NCBI GenBank assembly: GCA_954871525.1
Contig: OX940863.1
Span: 23,510,001-23,574,000, forward strand
Direction of reading: 5' to 3'
Length of the DNA: 64,000 nucleotides
DNA from: Parietaria judaica
Taxonomy: Eukaryota; Streptophyta; Magnoliopsida; Rosales; Urticaceae
Below the pieces are notes generated by a model. The model was not told the origin of the DNA, did no database searches, and saw only the letters and a list, made by a program, of their open reading frames with translations. A program made the translations under genes and the position numbers. Below are positions 44,870 through 56,932 of this stretch, piece after piece. The stretch's first letter is position 1. Each line of letters opens with the position of its first letter.

Positions 44870-46304
44870 ATCTCGGGGTTTTATTTCGGGAGAAGCTGAC
44901 GGGAAAACGGTAACTAATTTTAGTAGATGCGTCATTTCGCCAATGTGAAAACTAACTTTGGCGAACGCGAGTGTTGATTCTGTGTGGATCTGAGGATTAG
45001 CCGAAAAATTTGTCTGACAAAGCTAGAAGTATGGTGATTGCTTGTATAGCAGATGTTGAACATTAATTTGTATCTTCAAGTTACGTTCTTTCTGGATCGG
45101 AATAACAGAATGTTTCATGTTTCGCGACGTTTACAGGTATCAACCCTAATCCCGGTTAAATAGACGCTATTATTTATGTTTAATGCTACTATATGTTAAG
45201 AGTTCTGTGCTAATTGAATATGTTTGTGTAGTAATGGAATAGATTGATCTGATAATTGTTCCTCTTATTCGGATTCAGTTTCAATCAAACATCCGACTCT
45301 GCCACTCTGTCTAAACATGGCATTTTGGTTGTTTCGGATCTTTTAGGGTGCAAAATCGAACATTTAGTGCTATTTTGGCAAGGAAAGAGATTGATAGTTT
45401 GCGCATCCATTTCCCGTCACGTCAAATCGTAGTTAGTAATCACCGGTGTTGTTAACTCGTCTGGTTCTGCAATTTGAAGAAGGTACTGAATCTGAAACAT
45501 ATTGGATTGTGAAATGAATTTAGGATGTTACAGAAGCATTTTGAAACAGAGTTTTTGATGATGATGTCTTTTTGGGAACAAAAGGAACCCTTGACCGTCA
45601 CAGTCGCTACAAACTGTAATTTACAGTCTTGTCTGATATATCATACTAGATTTGGTTTTTGTGTCAAAAAAATCCCATAGTTACCCCTCATTGGTGTTCT
45701 CTGAAAATGTCGCAATTCTCAGTAAATAGAAGACTGATGCTAATGATTCAGATGTTCTATGATTGTTCTTTAGTGTAAATGTGAGCAATATCTGAAGAGT
45801 TTTTATATGAGAGTGGAACAGAGTTATTAGGGTTTCTGTTTCCTTTGAAGTTTTTAAACTATTATCTTCTGCATGCTTAATATTGTCTCTTATATTTTAA
45901 GCCTCACTTTAAAGACCATTTTTCATACGACTAAACAAATTTAGACGCGCGTAAATGATGGAAAAGATTCGAGCTTATAATTCAATTATATTTACGAGCT
46001 CAAAGGCTCCAACGTACAAATTCAAATGTTCAACCATCGGAGTTACTTTTATCGACTTAGTATAAGGACGCAAAAACATTGTTTCATTTAGTTTTTTCTC
46101 TTCTTTTCCTTTCTGTCAGTAATTGTTTGTCTTTGAGCCTTAATGGTTTCTTTTCTTTCTGTATGATATGATGGTTCATCTTCAAAGTGATATTTTTACT
46201 GGCTCTATCCAACTACATACTTTGATTTTGCCAAAATAACTTTTTTTTTATATATATATATTTTGTGTGTGATAAAGTAGTGCAATAAGGTAGCATTCTT
46301 CAAT
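44870..46304. other. 3' flank and intergenic DNA
   Basis: Probably the 3' untranslated region at first; no further gene or bounded repeat seen. Confidence 0.5.
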
Positions 46305-46600
46305 AATTATATGGATTCTATCTTTTGAATGTAAATGATGAGCCTTTCTGAATCGGGTCATGATATCTTTCGAAACTACATAAAAAGGTGTCGTTTCTCT
46401 CCAATGGTTACTTTTCTTATGTCATTTTGGGACAATGTACGATCTGCATTTTTCACCCAACGAGTTTAAGCAAAGAATCTCTAAAAAAAAAAAGTTAAAG
46501 CAAAGAATCAAACAACTTCAATTTCTCAAGAAGTACACATAACTGATCTGACATATATACATACAATATAACTCACATAATTGAACTGACATGTGTATAT
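46305..46600 (+). repeat. Diverged duplicate of 51965-52240
   Basis: Shares in order GGATTCTATCTTTT, TACATAAAAAGGTGTC, TCATTTTGGGAC, AAGAAGTACAC and AACTGA(TC)TGACAT with 51965-52240. Same orientation, about 5.7 kb apart, non-coding. Confidence 0.8.
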
Positions 46601-46601
46601 A

Positions 46602-47248
46602 CAGTAGAACCTCTATAAATTAATATTCGATAAATTAATAGTCGCGATTAAATAATATTTTTGTCCGGTCCCGACTCGGGCCTAACTAGCTAAATTAATA
46701 ATTCGCTAAATTTATAAGATAATAATTTTTTTAGAAAGTATATAGGTCCCAAGTGATATATAAATTAATAATTCAATATAAAAAATTACATAAATAATTA
46801 TAAGATCACTATAAATAAAATATAACATAAAAAGCTATAAAATCACATAAAATAAAAAGATAACATTACATCAATTATCATGTAGTTTTCTAAAAATATG
46901 ATTTTGTAATAATTATTATAACTTTAATTATCACTATTCTAATAAACTATTGTTATTACTCTTTAATTTCATTGAGCTCTTTAATATTTTTGACATTGGT
47001 ACTCTAATAAAATCTTTTTAAATTATAATAGTTTCTCTTGATATTCTTAATATTGATACTTTAATATTCTCGATATAATAAATTGAAATATTTTTTATAA
47101 TAAAGATGTTTATATAATTGTTGTTGATTAATATGTTTTCATATTAATGTATAAATTAATAAATTAATAATTTATATGTTAATTAATAATCCGATAAGAT
47201 AATATTTTTTGCCGGTCCCAACAATATTAATTTATAGAGGTTCTACTG
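46602..47248. mobile_element. Emigrant/Lemi1-like pogo MITE, 647 bp
   Basis: Terminal repeats CAGTAGAACCTCTATAAATT and its complement at the right end, with TA on both sides, fit the Emigrant MITEs mobilised by pogo-like Tc1/mariner transposases. Subterminal TTTTGTCCGGTCCCGACTCGG and GCCGGTCCCAACAATATT match the element at 61732 in opposite orientation. No transposase. Confidence 0.9.
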
Positions 47249-47890
47249 TATATATAATTCCAAAAAACTTAAAGGATTTGTTCGAATAGTCTTAAATTTA
47301 ATATTCGCATCATTCTCACTCTCCATAAGGTGACACAATACTGCATTAAACCCGAAATGTTCCCCTCAAATTAGTTGAACACGAGGTATGTAACCCGCGC
47401 GTTGCAACGGGTTGCGGATTTTTTTTTTCTTAGAAGAGAAATTTGATAACTTTATGTTTTTTTATGTGTATAGTTTTTAAGTTATTTGATTTTTTTTATG
47501 TTGTTAGTCAATCTTTTTTAGATTTAACTCCATAGTATCTAAATGTAATTGAACAAAAAGAGCAGTTTACATAATTAAAATATTCATCCTTAAAGAAACA
47601 CATTATTTAGATCCAATAAAAGATTACTATAATATTGATTTGAAAAAGAATTATTTATTATTTACATCCAATAAAATATTTTTACATTATCGATTTTTTA
47701 AAAAGTATTTCGCATAAATATACATATACATACACATGCATTATTCTATACACAAAGAGACACTTTTCTTTTATGCTATGATGGCGTGAAAACTGGGAAC
47801 TGCATTTTTAATGGGGTTGAGAGAAAGAGAGAGGGGGAGACCAAAAATTGGTACTTTCACCGCTAAAAAATAATTGTTATTAATGAAAAG
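47249..47890. other. AT-rich intergenic DNA
   Basis: No gene. It contains the hairpin-like ACCCGCGCGTTGCAACGGGTTGCGG at 47392-47416, a motif common in plant repeats, without bounded ends. Confidence 0.5.
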
Positions 47891-48145
47891 ATGTGGTACT
47901 TTTACCGACTAAAAATTGATAGTTTTAGTATTGATTATGTTTTGGTACTTTAACGATAATATATTGCTTGTATTGATGTGAAGAGAGAAAAAGTACTTAA
48001 GCCGCAAAAAATGAAAATATGTGGTACTTTTACCGACCAAAAATTGATAGTTTTAGTATTGAAAATTATGTGGTACTTTAACAGTAACAATACTATATTA
48101 TTGATGTGAAGAGAGAAAAAAGTACTTATGCCGCAAAAAAAGTAA
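47891..48145. repeat. 128-bp tandem duplication
   Basis: ATGTGGTACTTTTACCGAC starts at 47891 and 48019; the units stay aligned through AAAAATTGATAGTTTTAGTA and TGATGTGAAGAGAGAAAAA to ATGCCGC or AAGCCGC. The GGTACTTTTACCG words resemble Mutator-like MITE ends, so it may derive from one. Confidence 0.88.
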
Positions 48146-50222
48146 TATCTTAATTATTTATGCCATCAATAAATATTGTTGAAAGGCATGACAATAATAA
48201 ACAAAACACCTGTCATTTTGTAATTGGCCAAAATTAGTACTGTAGTCTCTACAGTGAAAATGCACTGCAATTTAGTGCAATTTAGTTATATAGTATAATT
48301 GTGTGGCTTGGATAAAAAGGTCTATTGTATATTATTTGGGTGTATGGAGATATTGTGGAAAGATTCAATCATTTGGAGACTAAATCCAAGCCACCGTTCA
48401 AATTGTTTTCACTTCAAAATGCAAAATTTAATTTCTATCCAACAAAATTTAACATAATTTATAAACTACTAAGTTCAATACAATTAAAAACAAACTCAAA
48501 CAACATTTAAAAACAACATTTTTTTCTCTAAAAAAAACAGCTGACAAGCGAAGGTGTGGGAGCTTGGTGAATATGGGGAGCAGCGGGAGTCTGTCGAAGG
48601 CAAAGAAGTTGGACGGAGCTGCAGAGACCGTCAAAAGCGGGTTAATTCTACAATTGTTGTCGACAATTTTTAACCACACAAAAGCAAAGCCTTGTTCTAC
48701 ATCGGTGGATTTATGCATGGTATATTTGTGCCTCTCTTTTTTGTTCCATAAATTTATTAGTAAAATAAAAAAAAGATAATATTAGATATAAAACAAGTAT
48801 TCGGAAATAGCACGTCTACAACCTCGAAGACAGAAATACCCTTACCAAATATCATTCTAACGAGACGAGTTTACGTGGTATACGATGATATCTTGTTATT
48901 CCAGTTCAGGAAGATTGCATGAAGCTATAAAATTATTTCGAGAATCCCCGAAAACAAGTCCCTTCACTTGTTCATCGGTAATAACCGGATATTGGGACGT
49001 GTCCGGGTCTACATAAAATAAGTAAAAAAACGATTAAGATCGGGCACGAACACGACACGAGACCCGAACCGCCACCCTGTACATAAGAGAAAGATATTGG
49101 TACTATATGCTGCTCATAACTCTCATTCTCCCTCAATTCTCTCCGTCTCTTTCTCCGTCGATATTACAGAGACTTGCATCTCCTTTGGGCTGCAACTATC
49201 AACGGAGAAGATAACCCAGGCCAATATCGAACCCAAAACTAGATACTAATTTCACTTAACCACAAAATAAATGATCAAAAACATATAACAAACAAAGTCC
49301 TAGATCCATTAGAAAAAAAATCCTAGATCTGTCCCTGTTTGAATTTCGGATTTAATTTAAATTCTGTGTTTTTCAAGCTTAAGCTTAATGAGTCAAAATT
49401 GCAAGAGTTACTTTACAGCCGTTCCGGTCTGAAAACCGGAGTTTTTTAGGTACAAAAACTGAGGATCGAGCATGTCGCGATTTCACCCTATTGAAAAAAA
49501 TTGAAGCACTCTTCAACAAAATTCCAAACCGGATTGTATATTTATAGGGACAATGTATAATTATAGGGACAATGAGGAAGATAAGAATAACATTCAATGG
49601 CAATGCAATCGTGATATATAGTGTATTTGTATGTAATAACATTGTAATATAATTGTAAGACAATTAATTTTTAATTGAAAAGTGTTATCCTTTATGAAAA
49701 TGAAGTTTAATATTTGTATGTGGCATTAAGAAGTGTGGATAATTTGATTTCCGTAAGGAATAATGGCAAGGACGAATAGGTTTAATGGACAGTACTTGGT
49801 GCTCGAAAAAAAAAAAAAGACTATTTTTGTAATGGTTTAATTTTCTATAAAAAAGCATTACTGATAGGTTTCTTTTTGCTGGTCTTTTATCCTAAAGACC
49901 TAGATTATATTGTATTTTGTTTTTTTGGAGCATAAATTATTAATCAGTTAATGTTTTGAAGTATGTTTTTTTTTATTTATTTTTTTAAAAGTAAAAGTTA
50001 ATTTCTCTAATATAAATATGTATATGTATATGTATATAACTCGAGTATATAGAAAAGAAAAATTGAAAACGTTTAGTAAGAGTAACTTTGGTTTCTTAAA
50101 ACTTAATTAATCTGCGTATATGAAAAACTAAGAGATTTTGAGGGTACAATCTTCTTGTCTTCGAAATATAGGGTATATTTATACAAAAATAAAAATAAAA
50201 TGAAGATGATGGTAGAAAAAAG
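48146..50222. other. Intergenic DNA
   Basis: Short frames at 48449-48780 on both strands show no known domain. A gene-like patch at 49100-49210 (CT-rich leader type) has no coding frame. Nothing else seen. Confidence 0.45.
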
Positions 50223-50885
50223 TGTTGGGAAAAAGCGCAACGCAACGGAATTTCAATATCTCCCAATAACCGCTGAAATATGAAGGCGATAATAATCGAA
50301 ACACAACCACGAACACGAGACAATTTTAGCGTGGAAAAACCCCAAAAACGGAGTAAAAAACCACGGGACCCGTAGGCCGCTTAAAATCCACTATAATCAA
50401 GAGTGAGGTACAAACGAAGTCTTCTCTAGATAAAACTAGAGGCATACATCATCATCATCAAGATCGAAAAAAAGATCGAACATCAATCTCGGATTACAAC
50501 AACAAGCAAGAGAAGAATTTGTGAAAAACATTCTCACAAATCAGCCTCTGGTTTCCACTCTTCAGACCGACCTAGAAATTCAAACCACGTCTCCACCGTT
50601 CAGAACGTACCTCTATGTCTTAGGAACGGTGTGTCCAAAAATCACGACGATCCAACGGTGAACGAATGCGCAATGACAATTTTCCTGAGGGTCGACGAAA
50701 CTGTGCAGGAACCGCGAATTTCCTTTTCTTTCTCATGCTCTTGTTTTTCTCTCACTTCTTCACTCTTACTTTTCTTCATCTCATCTAAGTCATTTATGAC
50801 TTAGGCTTCATGGGCCAGGTACATGGATCAATGGGTCAAAAATAACCCACATTGTTGGGCCTCCAAATAGGAGGGACACCCAACA
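50223..50885 (-). mobile_element. Copia-type solo LTR, 663 bp
   Basis: Begins TGTTGGGAAAAAG and ends GGACACCCAACA, inverted ends with TG...CA. Flanks AAAAG and AAAAA match at 4 of 5 positions. On the minus strand it holds CCCGTGGTTTTTTACTCCG and GGGGTTTTTCCACGCTAAAA, an arrangement common in Tork-like copia LTRs. No internal sequence or second LTR. Confidence 0.78.
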
Positions 50886-50910
50886 AAAAATAGATTTTCA
50901 TATATATATC

Positions 50911-51106
50911 TAAATTTAAGGACGAAGGTATAGAAAAAGAAAATTTGATATAAATATATATATATATATATAATGAGAAAAGGGCAACATACCATAGAAA
51001 TAAATAATATGTGTATATATAAATTTAAGCATGAGGGTATAAAAGAAGCAAATTTGTTTATTTATATATTTGGGTATATAAAATGAAAAAAGGGCAACAT
51101 ACCACA
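50911..51106. repeat. 109-bp tandem duplication
   Basis: AAATTTAAG(G/C) at 50912 and 51021 begin two units that both end AAAAGGGCAACATACCA. AT-rich and moderately diverged. Confidence 0.8.
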
Positions 51107-51964
51107 AATAGTATCAAAAGGGAGACCATATATTTCAGGCCACTGGGTTTGTTTAACTGAGTCCAATTGAAGCCCAAAATAAATAAAGTGTCGTATACAA
51201 TATGAAAACGAAAAACGACATGTTTATTGGAGTTTTTTTTTTTTTTTTTGAAGGAGTGTCCTTGAAAGTTGATAATTCTTTTTTTTTTTTAGAGAGAAAG
51301 TTGATACTTGATATCGATACAACATTTGTATTTAAAATAAAACGGATTTTCGAATAAGTTACTACTCAGCACTCGCTTTCATTTTATCATATATATCCAA
51401 GATTTTTAAAATAGTAAATGATAGTATTTTGCTCTAAAAAGACCATTTGTGGCGTAAAAGACCACAGAACAATGATGATGTCAAATTCCGTCCATGTATA
51501 GGTAGCAACTGTTACACGACGGACATGTGAACATTTACTATCAATCTCTGAAAATATTAGTAGAATTATAAACGGGAAATTAAATATATAGATAACATTA
51601 TTGGGATGGACGAGCTTCATCGGTGATTCACTCCGGTCTAAAAATATTCTTTCACCTATTGATTCACGCATAGATTCTAAACTTGGGAATCCAATCATCG
51701 TTTATTCGCGCACGAATATCAACTATAGGGCATCAAACTTAATGCTTGTTTAGGAGGCTCAAATTTGGGGAAAACTTGCAAGTCTATCAATTTTAGCTTC
51801 ATCATCAACTAAAAATTACAAAATAATTCATGCAAATACATGAAGTCTAAAATTCTCGAAACAAAACGAGAAACTATCCTAAACAAATAACTAAAATCAT
51901 ATGAGCAAATAAACCGTAAAAAATAAATAAAATTGCCGAAATTGAAAAACGTGATATTTGTTAT
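51107..51964. other. AT-rich intergenic DNA
   Basis: No gene or bounded element seen. Confidence 0.5.
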
Positions 51965-52240
51965 CTTCAGTAACTATATAGATTCTATCTTTTAAGTGTA
52001 AATAATGAGCCTTGCTAAATTGGGTCATTTATATCTTTCAAAACTACATAAAAAGGTGTCATTTTTACTCGAAGTTACCTTTTCTTAGTTCATTTTGGGA
52101 CGAGTACTTATGTTCTGCTTTGTTCAGCCAACAAGTTTAAAAGCAAAGACTTTCAAGAAGTACACCACATAACTGCTGACATGTATATATATATATACAC
52201 ACATACATATAAATATAACTCCTAGTCCTCTTCATTCTTG
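51965..52240 (+). repeat. Diverged duplicate of 46305-46600
   Basis: Partner of the repeat at 46305-46600; both are followed within 1 kb by an Emigrant-like element, so the original unit may have been longer. Confidence 0.8.
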
Positions 52241-52640
52241 TAAAATTTAGAAAGTCATAAAAAATATTAAGCAAGGAGTATGTAAAAAGTATGGTCCTCA
52301 CTCCTCAATAACCACTTAAAGCAAAGAATAAGATACCTTTCCTTAAGAAACACAAAAACGAATTGACTTATTTATTTATTTATTATATATACAAATATAA
52401 CTTAATTCAAATGTGGAGAACTAAAAATTTCACAAACATAAGTATGAAACTAAATAGATAAAACCTGTATATGAACTGCCCCTAATTAACAAGAGTGTAC
52501 AAAAAAATCCCGTGCCAATGTCGGCCTTGACTCTGAAGCTCGTAATACTGTCCTAGCTCCCCCGTCTTTATACTTCGACCAATGCGCGTTTTCATTTTTT
52601 TGTATGTCACGTAACTTGAGCCTGTATTATAAAAATACTA
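52241..52640. other. AT-rich intergenic DNA
   Basis: Nothing recognised. Confidence 0.5.
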
Positions 52641-52825
52641 CAATAGAACCTCGTTAAATTGATACTCGATAAATTAATCACTTCGATTAAATAATACTTT
52701 TATATAATTTCGACTATAATTAAAATTAACAAATTATTCATTGATAAATTACTAATTTTGATAATATGATAAAATTATTTGGTCCCAGCTTGAGCTAGTA
52801 ATTTTAATTTATAGAAGTTTTTCTG
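52641..52825. mobile_element. Short, diverged Emigrant-like MITE
   Basis: CAATAGAACCTCGTTAAATT at the left and AATTTATAGAAGTTTTTCTG at the right, with TA flanks. The same ends as the 647-bp element, with more mutations and only 185 bp. Confidence 0.7.
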
Positions 52826-53035
52826 TATTAATTAATTACAAAATAGTTAAAATTATTGCTACTATTATGTATTATGTAAAATTGAATAATTTGTTTCCGT
52901 GTCCGTTTTCGAATTTTATAGATTTTCATTTTCTCAGGGAAACAAAATTTTTGTTTCTATATAAAAATGGAACAGAAATTTCTATTTCCGTTCCTGTTCA
53001 AATACTCAATCAACCGAGCTAACCTTGTATCTCCG

Positions 53036-53698
53036 TCACAGCTCGGTCTTGCTCTCGCAATCCTGGCTCCGCAACTTCAGGTCGAGAATCCCGAAAACAA
53101 ACCGACACTGCGACACGGCCATGACGTGCCTCTTGATGATCCCCAGAAACGAGACCCGCCCGGGGATCCTCGTCCCCGCCTCCACCGCCAGCTCCCCGGC
53201 GAGCACATCGCTCACCAGCCCGGCGAGGTCCGACCCGAGCTCGTCCACCTGCAGCGTCAGCCGGCATGGTACCTCGACCGAGCCCCGAGCAGGAATATTC
53301 CCGGGAAAAAGCTCCGCGGAGCCTATGCGCGACCCCCGGTAGAGCAGCACGCTCTCGGCCGCCCCGTGCCGGAAGCTGGCATAGTTCCTGTTCTCGATGC
53401 GGAGGCGCAAGGCGAGCGTGATGTTGAGCTCCACGCGCACCGCGGGGAGCTCCACGCGCGGCGACACGCCGTCCAGCTGCGCCGAGACAAGCGTGGTCTT
53501 CGGGTCTTTGGTCTTGAAGACGGTCAGCGCGAGCGTGACGGCGACGACGACAAGAAGGATTATGACGGCGACAGTGACGGCGCAGCAGACTTTGAGTGAG
53601 CGACGCCGTTTTGAGCGCTGCTCTCGGCGCTCCACGTCGAGGGCTGAGTAGCTGTTCGCTGATCTCTCCGACACTGCTTTGTTCTCTTTAGCTTCCAT
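53036..53698 (-). CDS. LEA_2 domain protein, NDR1/HIN1-like (NHL)
   Basis: A single-exon gene for 220 residues. A cytosolic, charged N-terminus ends in a basic cluster (EQRSKRRRS, about 26-34), then one membrane span (about 38-60, CAVTVAVIILLVVVAVTLAL) and an outer LEA_2 domain (about 80-200). It has VELNITLALRLRIENRNYAS, like the NPNxxS-type strand of the fold, and GNIPARGSVEVPCRLTL. Proteins of this type are type II membrane proteins of the plasma membrane or ER linked to stress and defence; the founding members are NDR1 and HIN1. The precise paralogue is not known. The start ATG at 53698 is preceded by a CT/GA-rich leader. Coding GC is much higher than in the flanks. Confidence 0.85.
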   Translation of the reverse strand: MEAKENKAVSERSANSYSALDVERREQRSKRRRSLKVCCAVTVAVIILLVVVAVTLALTVFKTKDPKTTLVSAQLDGVSPRVELPAVRVELNITLALRLRIENRNYASFRHGAAESVLLYRGSRIGSAELFPGNIPARGSVEVPCRLTLQVDELGSDLAGLVSDVLAGELAVEAGTRIPGRVSFLGIIKRHVMAVSQCRFVFGILDLKLRSQDCESKTEL

Positions 53699-53775
53699 TG
53701 GGTCTCTCTCTCACTAATAATATGGTTTGGAGGTAGAGGTGATAGATCTTTAAAGTGTTAATGTGTGAATGTTAC

Positions 53776-53790
53776 ATATATATATATATA
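53776..53790 (-). promoter_or_regulatory. TATA-like stretch upstream of the NHL gene
   Basis: ATATATATATATATA lies about 80-90 bp before the start codon of the minus-strand gene, at the edge of a MITE. Position fits a TATA box, but TA repeats are common here. Confidence 0.35.
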
Positions 53791-53793
53791 CAT

Positions 53794-54060
53794 GGGATAA
53801 TTTTGGCAAAAATACTTAAATTTGACATGGTTTAAAGTAAAAAATAACGGCGAAAATACTTTAGTCAACAAGACAGATTTTTTCCTCGAATTCAAATAAG
53901 AGAAAATGGTAAATAGCTAGATGAATATAAATGTGTATCTTAAGTATGATTTAATATTACTATGGTAAAAAAATTGACCAACGTTCGTAAAAAAAAATTA
54001 GACTGAAAAATTCATCGCCTCATATTAATTGACTTTAAGTACTTTTGTCGTTATTTTATC
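53794..54060. repeat. Mutator-like MITE remnant
   Basis: GGGATAATTTTGGCAAAAATACTTAAA at the left pairs with TTTAAGTACTTTTGTCGTTATTTTATC at the right. It sits directly upstream of the NHL gene. Confidence 0.55.
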
Positions 54061-55631
54061 ACTTTATACTTTGCCGTCTCCATGGGGGTTAAATTTATTT
54101 TTATAGAAAATAAATTAGGTTGTAGACTTAGATGCTATACATGTTAAGATAATAATTTGTTCTATTAATTCTAATCGTCATCATACAGAATGTTTGTTCT
54201 AATGAGATATAATCATGAAGTTTATTCATTTTTAGTTAGATATGACGCCTAAAATCTTATTATGTACTTAATTTGCTACCGGAATATTTTTATTCAACAG
54301 TTATTTTATTATATGAGATAGTTTGTAACTTTGTATCTATAAATCCAACTTTTTTTTTTATTCTCAATTGTGAGTGTATTTTTTACGAGGAATTGAAATT
54401 CAAAACTACATACTTCAAATATTTATTTCAAAGTACTCAACTTTTTTTCCACTTATATAAATTTTAGACGGAATCACTACGGACGAACTTCGAACTATTT
54501 TATAATATTATATTATATGTATATATGTATTATAAGCGAGTAATATGGTTAGGAGGTAGTAATGGTGAGAGAGAGCGTTTGAGGCTATAAATGCGCATAC
54601 GAAAGAGTGAAGAAGAACATGACATGAGGAGTCATGCATGGCGGTTGGGAGTTGAGGCCCATTAATTTATTGCGCGGAGAAATCAATTGATGAAACAAAA
54701 CTCGCATTGTATTTTGTTTGACGTTTCTAAATTCTATTTTGTTCACACTATGCCAAAAATATTGGTCCTTCAATTCAAAGAATCACTTTTGCATATACAC
54801 AACTTGTGAGTTGTGATCTCCGAACCCATAACGTAAGTTCTTTTGTTAGGTTTTGTCGCCTAACCTCTTTCCAAAACTTTGGAGTAATTGATAAAATTAC
54901 ACCGATTTTAAGAATACTTGCGGGAAAAATACAAAAAGTACTACTCATGTTCTCAAAAAAAAATTCGGCATAACGATATAATTTATTTGAGTAGGTAATT
55001 AAAATGTATCCGTTAATTCTCTGAAGTGAAGTTAAACGCGACGGCATATGACTTGTCTATGTTTTTACGCATTTTCAACAAATCATTATTTCTCCTTCTT
55101 TTCTTTTTTCTTCAAAATTACAAAAAAGCAAAATGTGAACAAATGAAGAAAAAATATATTTATATATATAGTGATAATCAATTGAAAATGCATATGAATG
55201 TGGTTAAAAGTAGAGAAAATGTAAAAATAAATAAATATATATATAATTATACAGTCGCTATGTGAAATTTCGAAATAAAAAGTATATATTTTTTCAATAT
55301 CTAAGTGTTTTTAAATTTTAATGCAAACATCGTTGACTATTTTATCCGTTTAACTCTCCGTTCAATGTAATGGCCAATTGGATACACGGGCTTGTTTATT
55401 CATGTGTGAAATTGATTGTTTAGCTCATTTAAGAAAAATAAGACTTTTGTTCATGCATGTATTTAATTAAAAATTTATTTGTGAAATACCAATTGATCAT
55501 TAATGTGTTTGAAAAGACTCGTGTGTAAATATTGGAATTGGTTCACGTATTTGCGAGAATTAATTTAGAATGAAAATTAAATTTCAACATTTAAGAAAGT
55601 GAGATATATACACAAATATCAAATTAAAACG
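54061..55631. other. AT-rich intergenic DNA
   Basis: No gene seen; short frames have no recognisable domains. Confidence 0.5.
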
Positions 55632-55989
55632 TTAGGGGTAATCGTGACAAAAATACTTAAATTTTGACTAACTGAGACTTGAGACAATAGTGGTCTAAAA
55701 TTTAAAAAGTAGCAATAAAATATTTAGGATAAAAAAACACGAAAAATCATTTTATTTTATTCTAATTTCTTTTATTATGAACGTCAATCAATTTATAACA
55801 TAATGTTATTAAATCTTACTTAAAATACAAATTTATGAGCTCATCCAATAATCTACCATATTCCCTAATTAGAATTTGAGTAAAATATATAAATTTTTTA
55901 TTTTAAATAATTTACCGTTAGTTTTTCACTTTAGACTTATGTCGTTTCAATGGCTCAAAATGTGAGTATTTGTACCGTGATTATCCCTA
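55632..55989. repeat. Mutator-like MITE, 358 bp
   Basis: TAGGGGTAATCGTGACAAAAATAC at the left pairs with GTATTTGTACCGTGATTATCCCTA at the right. Non-coding, no clear duplication. It ends about 90 bp before the TATA box of the next gene. Confidence 0.7.
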
Positions 55990-56054
55990 ATAGTTGTATG
56001 CTTAAATTATGAAAAAAGTGAATTCGTGAGGGCTCAGCCTAATTGAAACTAAAA

Positions 56055-56087
56055 TTAGGCCCAATTCAAAACCATGCTATATAAATA
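56055..56087 (+). promoter_or_regulatory. TATA box and GGCCCA element
   Basis: TATATAAATA at 56078-56087 is about 125 bp before the start codon at 56212. AGGCCCAA at 56057-56064 fits the site II (GGCCCA) element bound by TCP factors, common upstream of genes active in dividing cells. Confidence 0.6.
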
Positions 56088-56211
56088 GCTCACCTCTTTC
56101 AGATCTCGCCTTTCGAAATTCCCTCGCTCTCTCCCGCCATTTCTTCAGACTGAAGAACAGTCCGAGCTCTGAACCAAACAGCTCAGAGACCACCCAAACC
56201 CTCACCAAATC

Positions 56212-56876
56212 ATGAAGAAGAGAGCCGTTCGCACTCGCAAGACCACTCCCCTCGCCGCTCGCAGCCGCGCCCGCGCTTACCGCTCGCCGGAGGCGGCAGC
56301 GACTGCGGCCGCGGAGTTTCTCGAGACGCCGCTGGCGACCGCTTCCTCTCCGAGCCAGTCGCCAGAATCGGCCGTCTTCGGGAACAGCACGAAGCGGAAG
56401 AGGAAGACTACCGCCGCAACTGCCGCCGATTCCTCGGTCACACCGCGGCATCTGTTCGCGTCGCCGTCTCCGTCGCGTGCTCCGGCGAAGGCCCTGGGCT
56501 CGATCGCCGATCTGAAGGATCTGATGTCCTCGCGCGTTGACGATCTCAAGCGCCTCGTGGATCGGTCGCACACCGTCATTGTGAAGGAGCTCGATGCCTC
56601 GTACTCGCGCCTGCACAAGCGTTACAAGGTAACTCTCTCCTCTCTGAGCTGGTCTTCGTTCATATCTGGTTGATGAGAAAAGCGAATCAGGTCAAATAGA
56701 TAGTTCAGGATCTCTCGAATTTGTTGAATCAATGTTGATTGTGCTTTCTTCGAACAAACTTGCCTGATAACTGTAATCTGGTCAATAATAACAATCGCTC
56801 ACCTCACAGAAATGAAAAGTTCTAGATCCATAGAGTATTTTCAAGGAATCATTCTCCATATCACTCAAGGTTGTTA

Positions 56877-56932
<56 letters not shown>

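Noticed and set aside
47392..47416. Possible Helitron 3' hairpin
   Set aside because: The hairpin-like CCCGCGCGTTGCAACGGG is there, but no CTRR end next to it and no TC start could be placed.
48449..48779. Possible small gene on either strand
   Set aside because: No conserved domain, no clear promoter, and the frames overlap each other; kept as unexplained intergenic DNA.
52967..53651. Plus-strand frames and one extra minus-strand frame over the NHL gene
   Set aside because: Shadows; the chosen minus-strand frame has the membrane span and LEA_2 motifs.
56077..56618. Minus-strand frames over exon 1 of the coiled-coil gene
   Set aside because: Shadows of a GC-rich exon; the plus frame has a TATA box, splice sites and a consistent protein.
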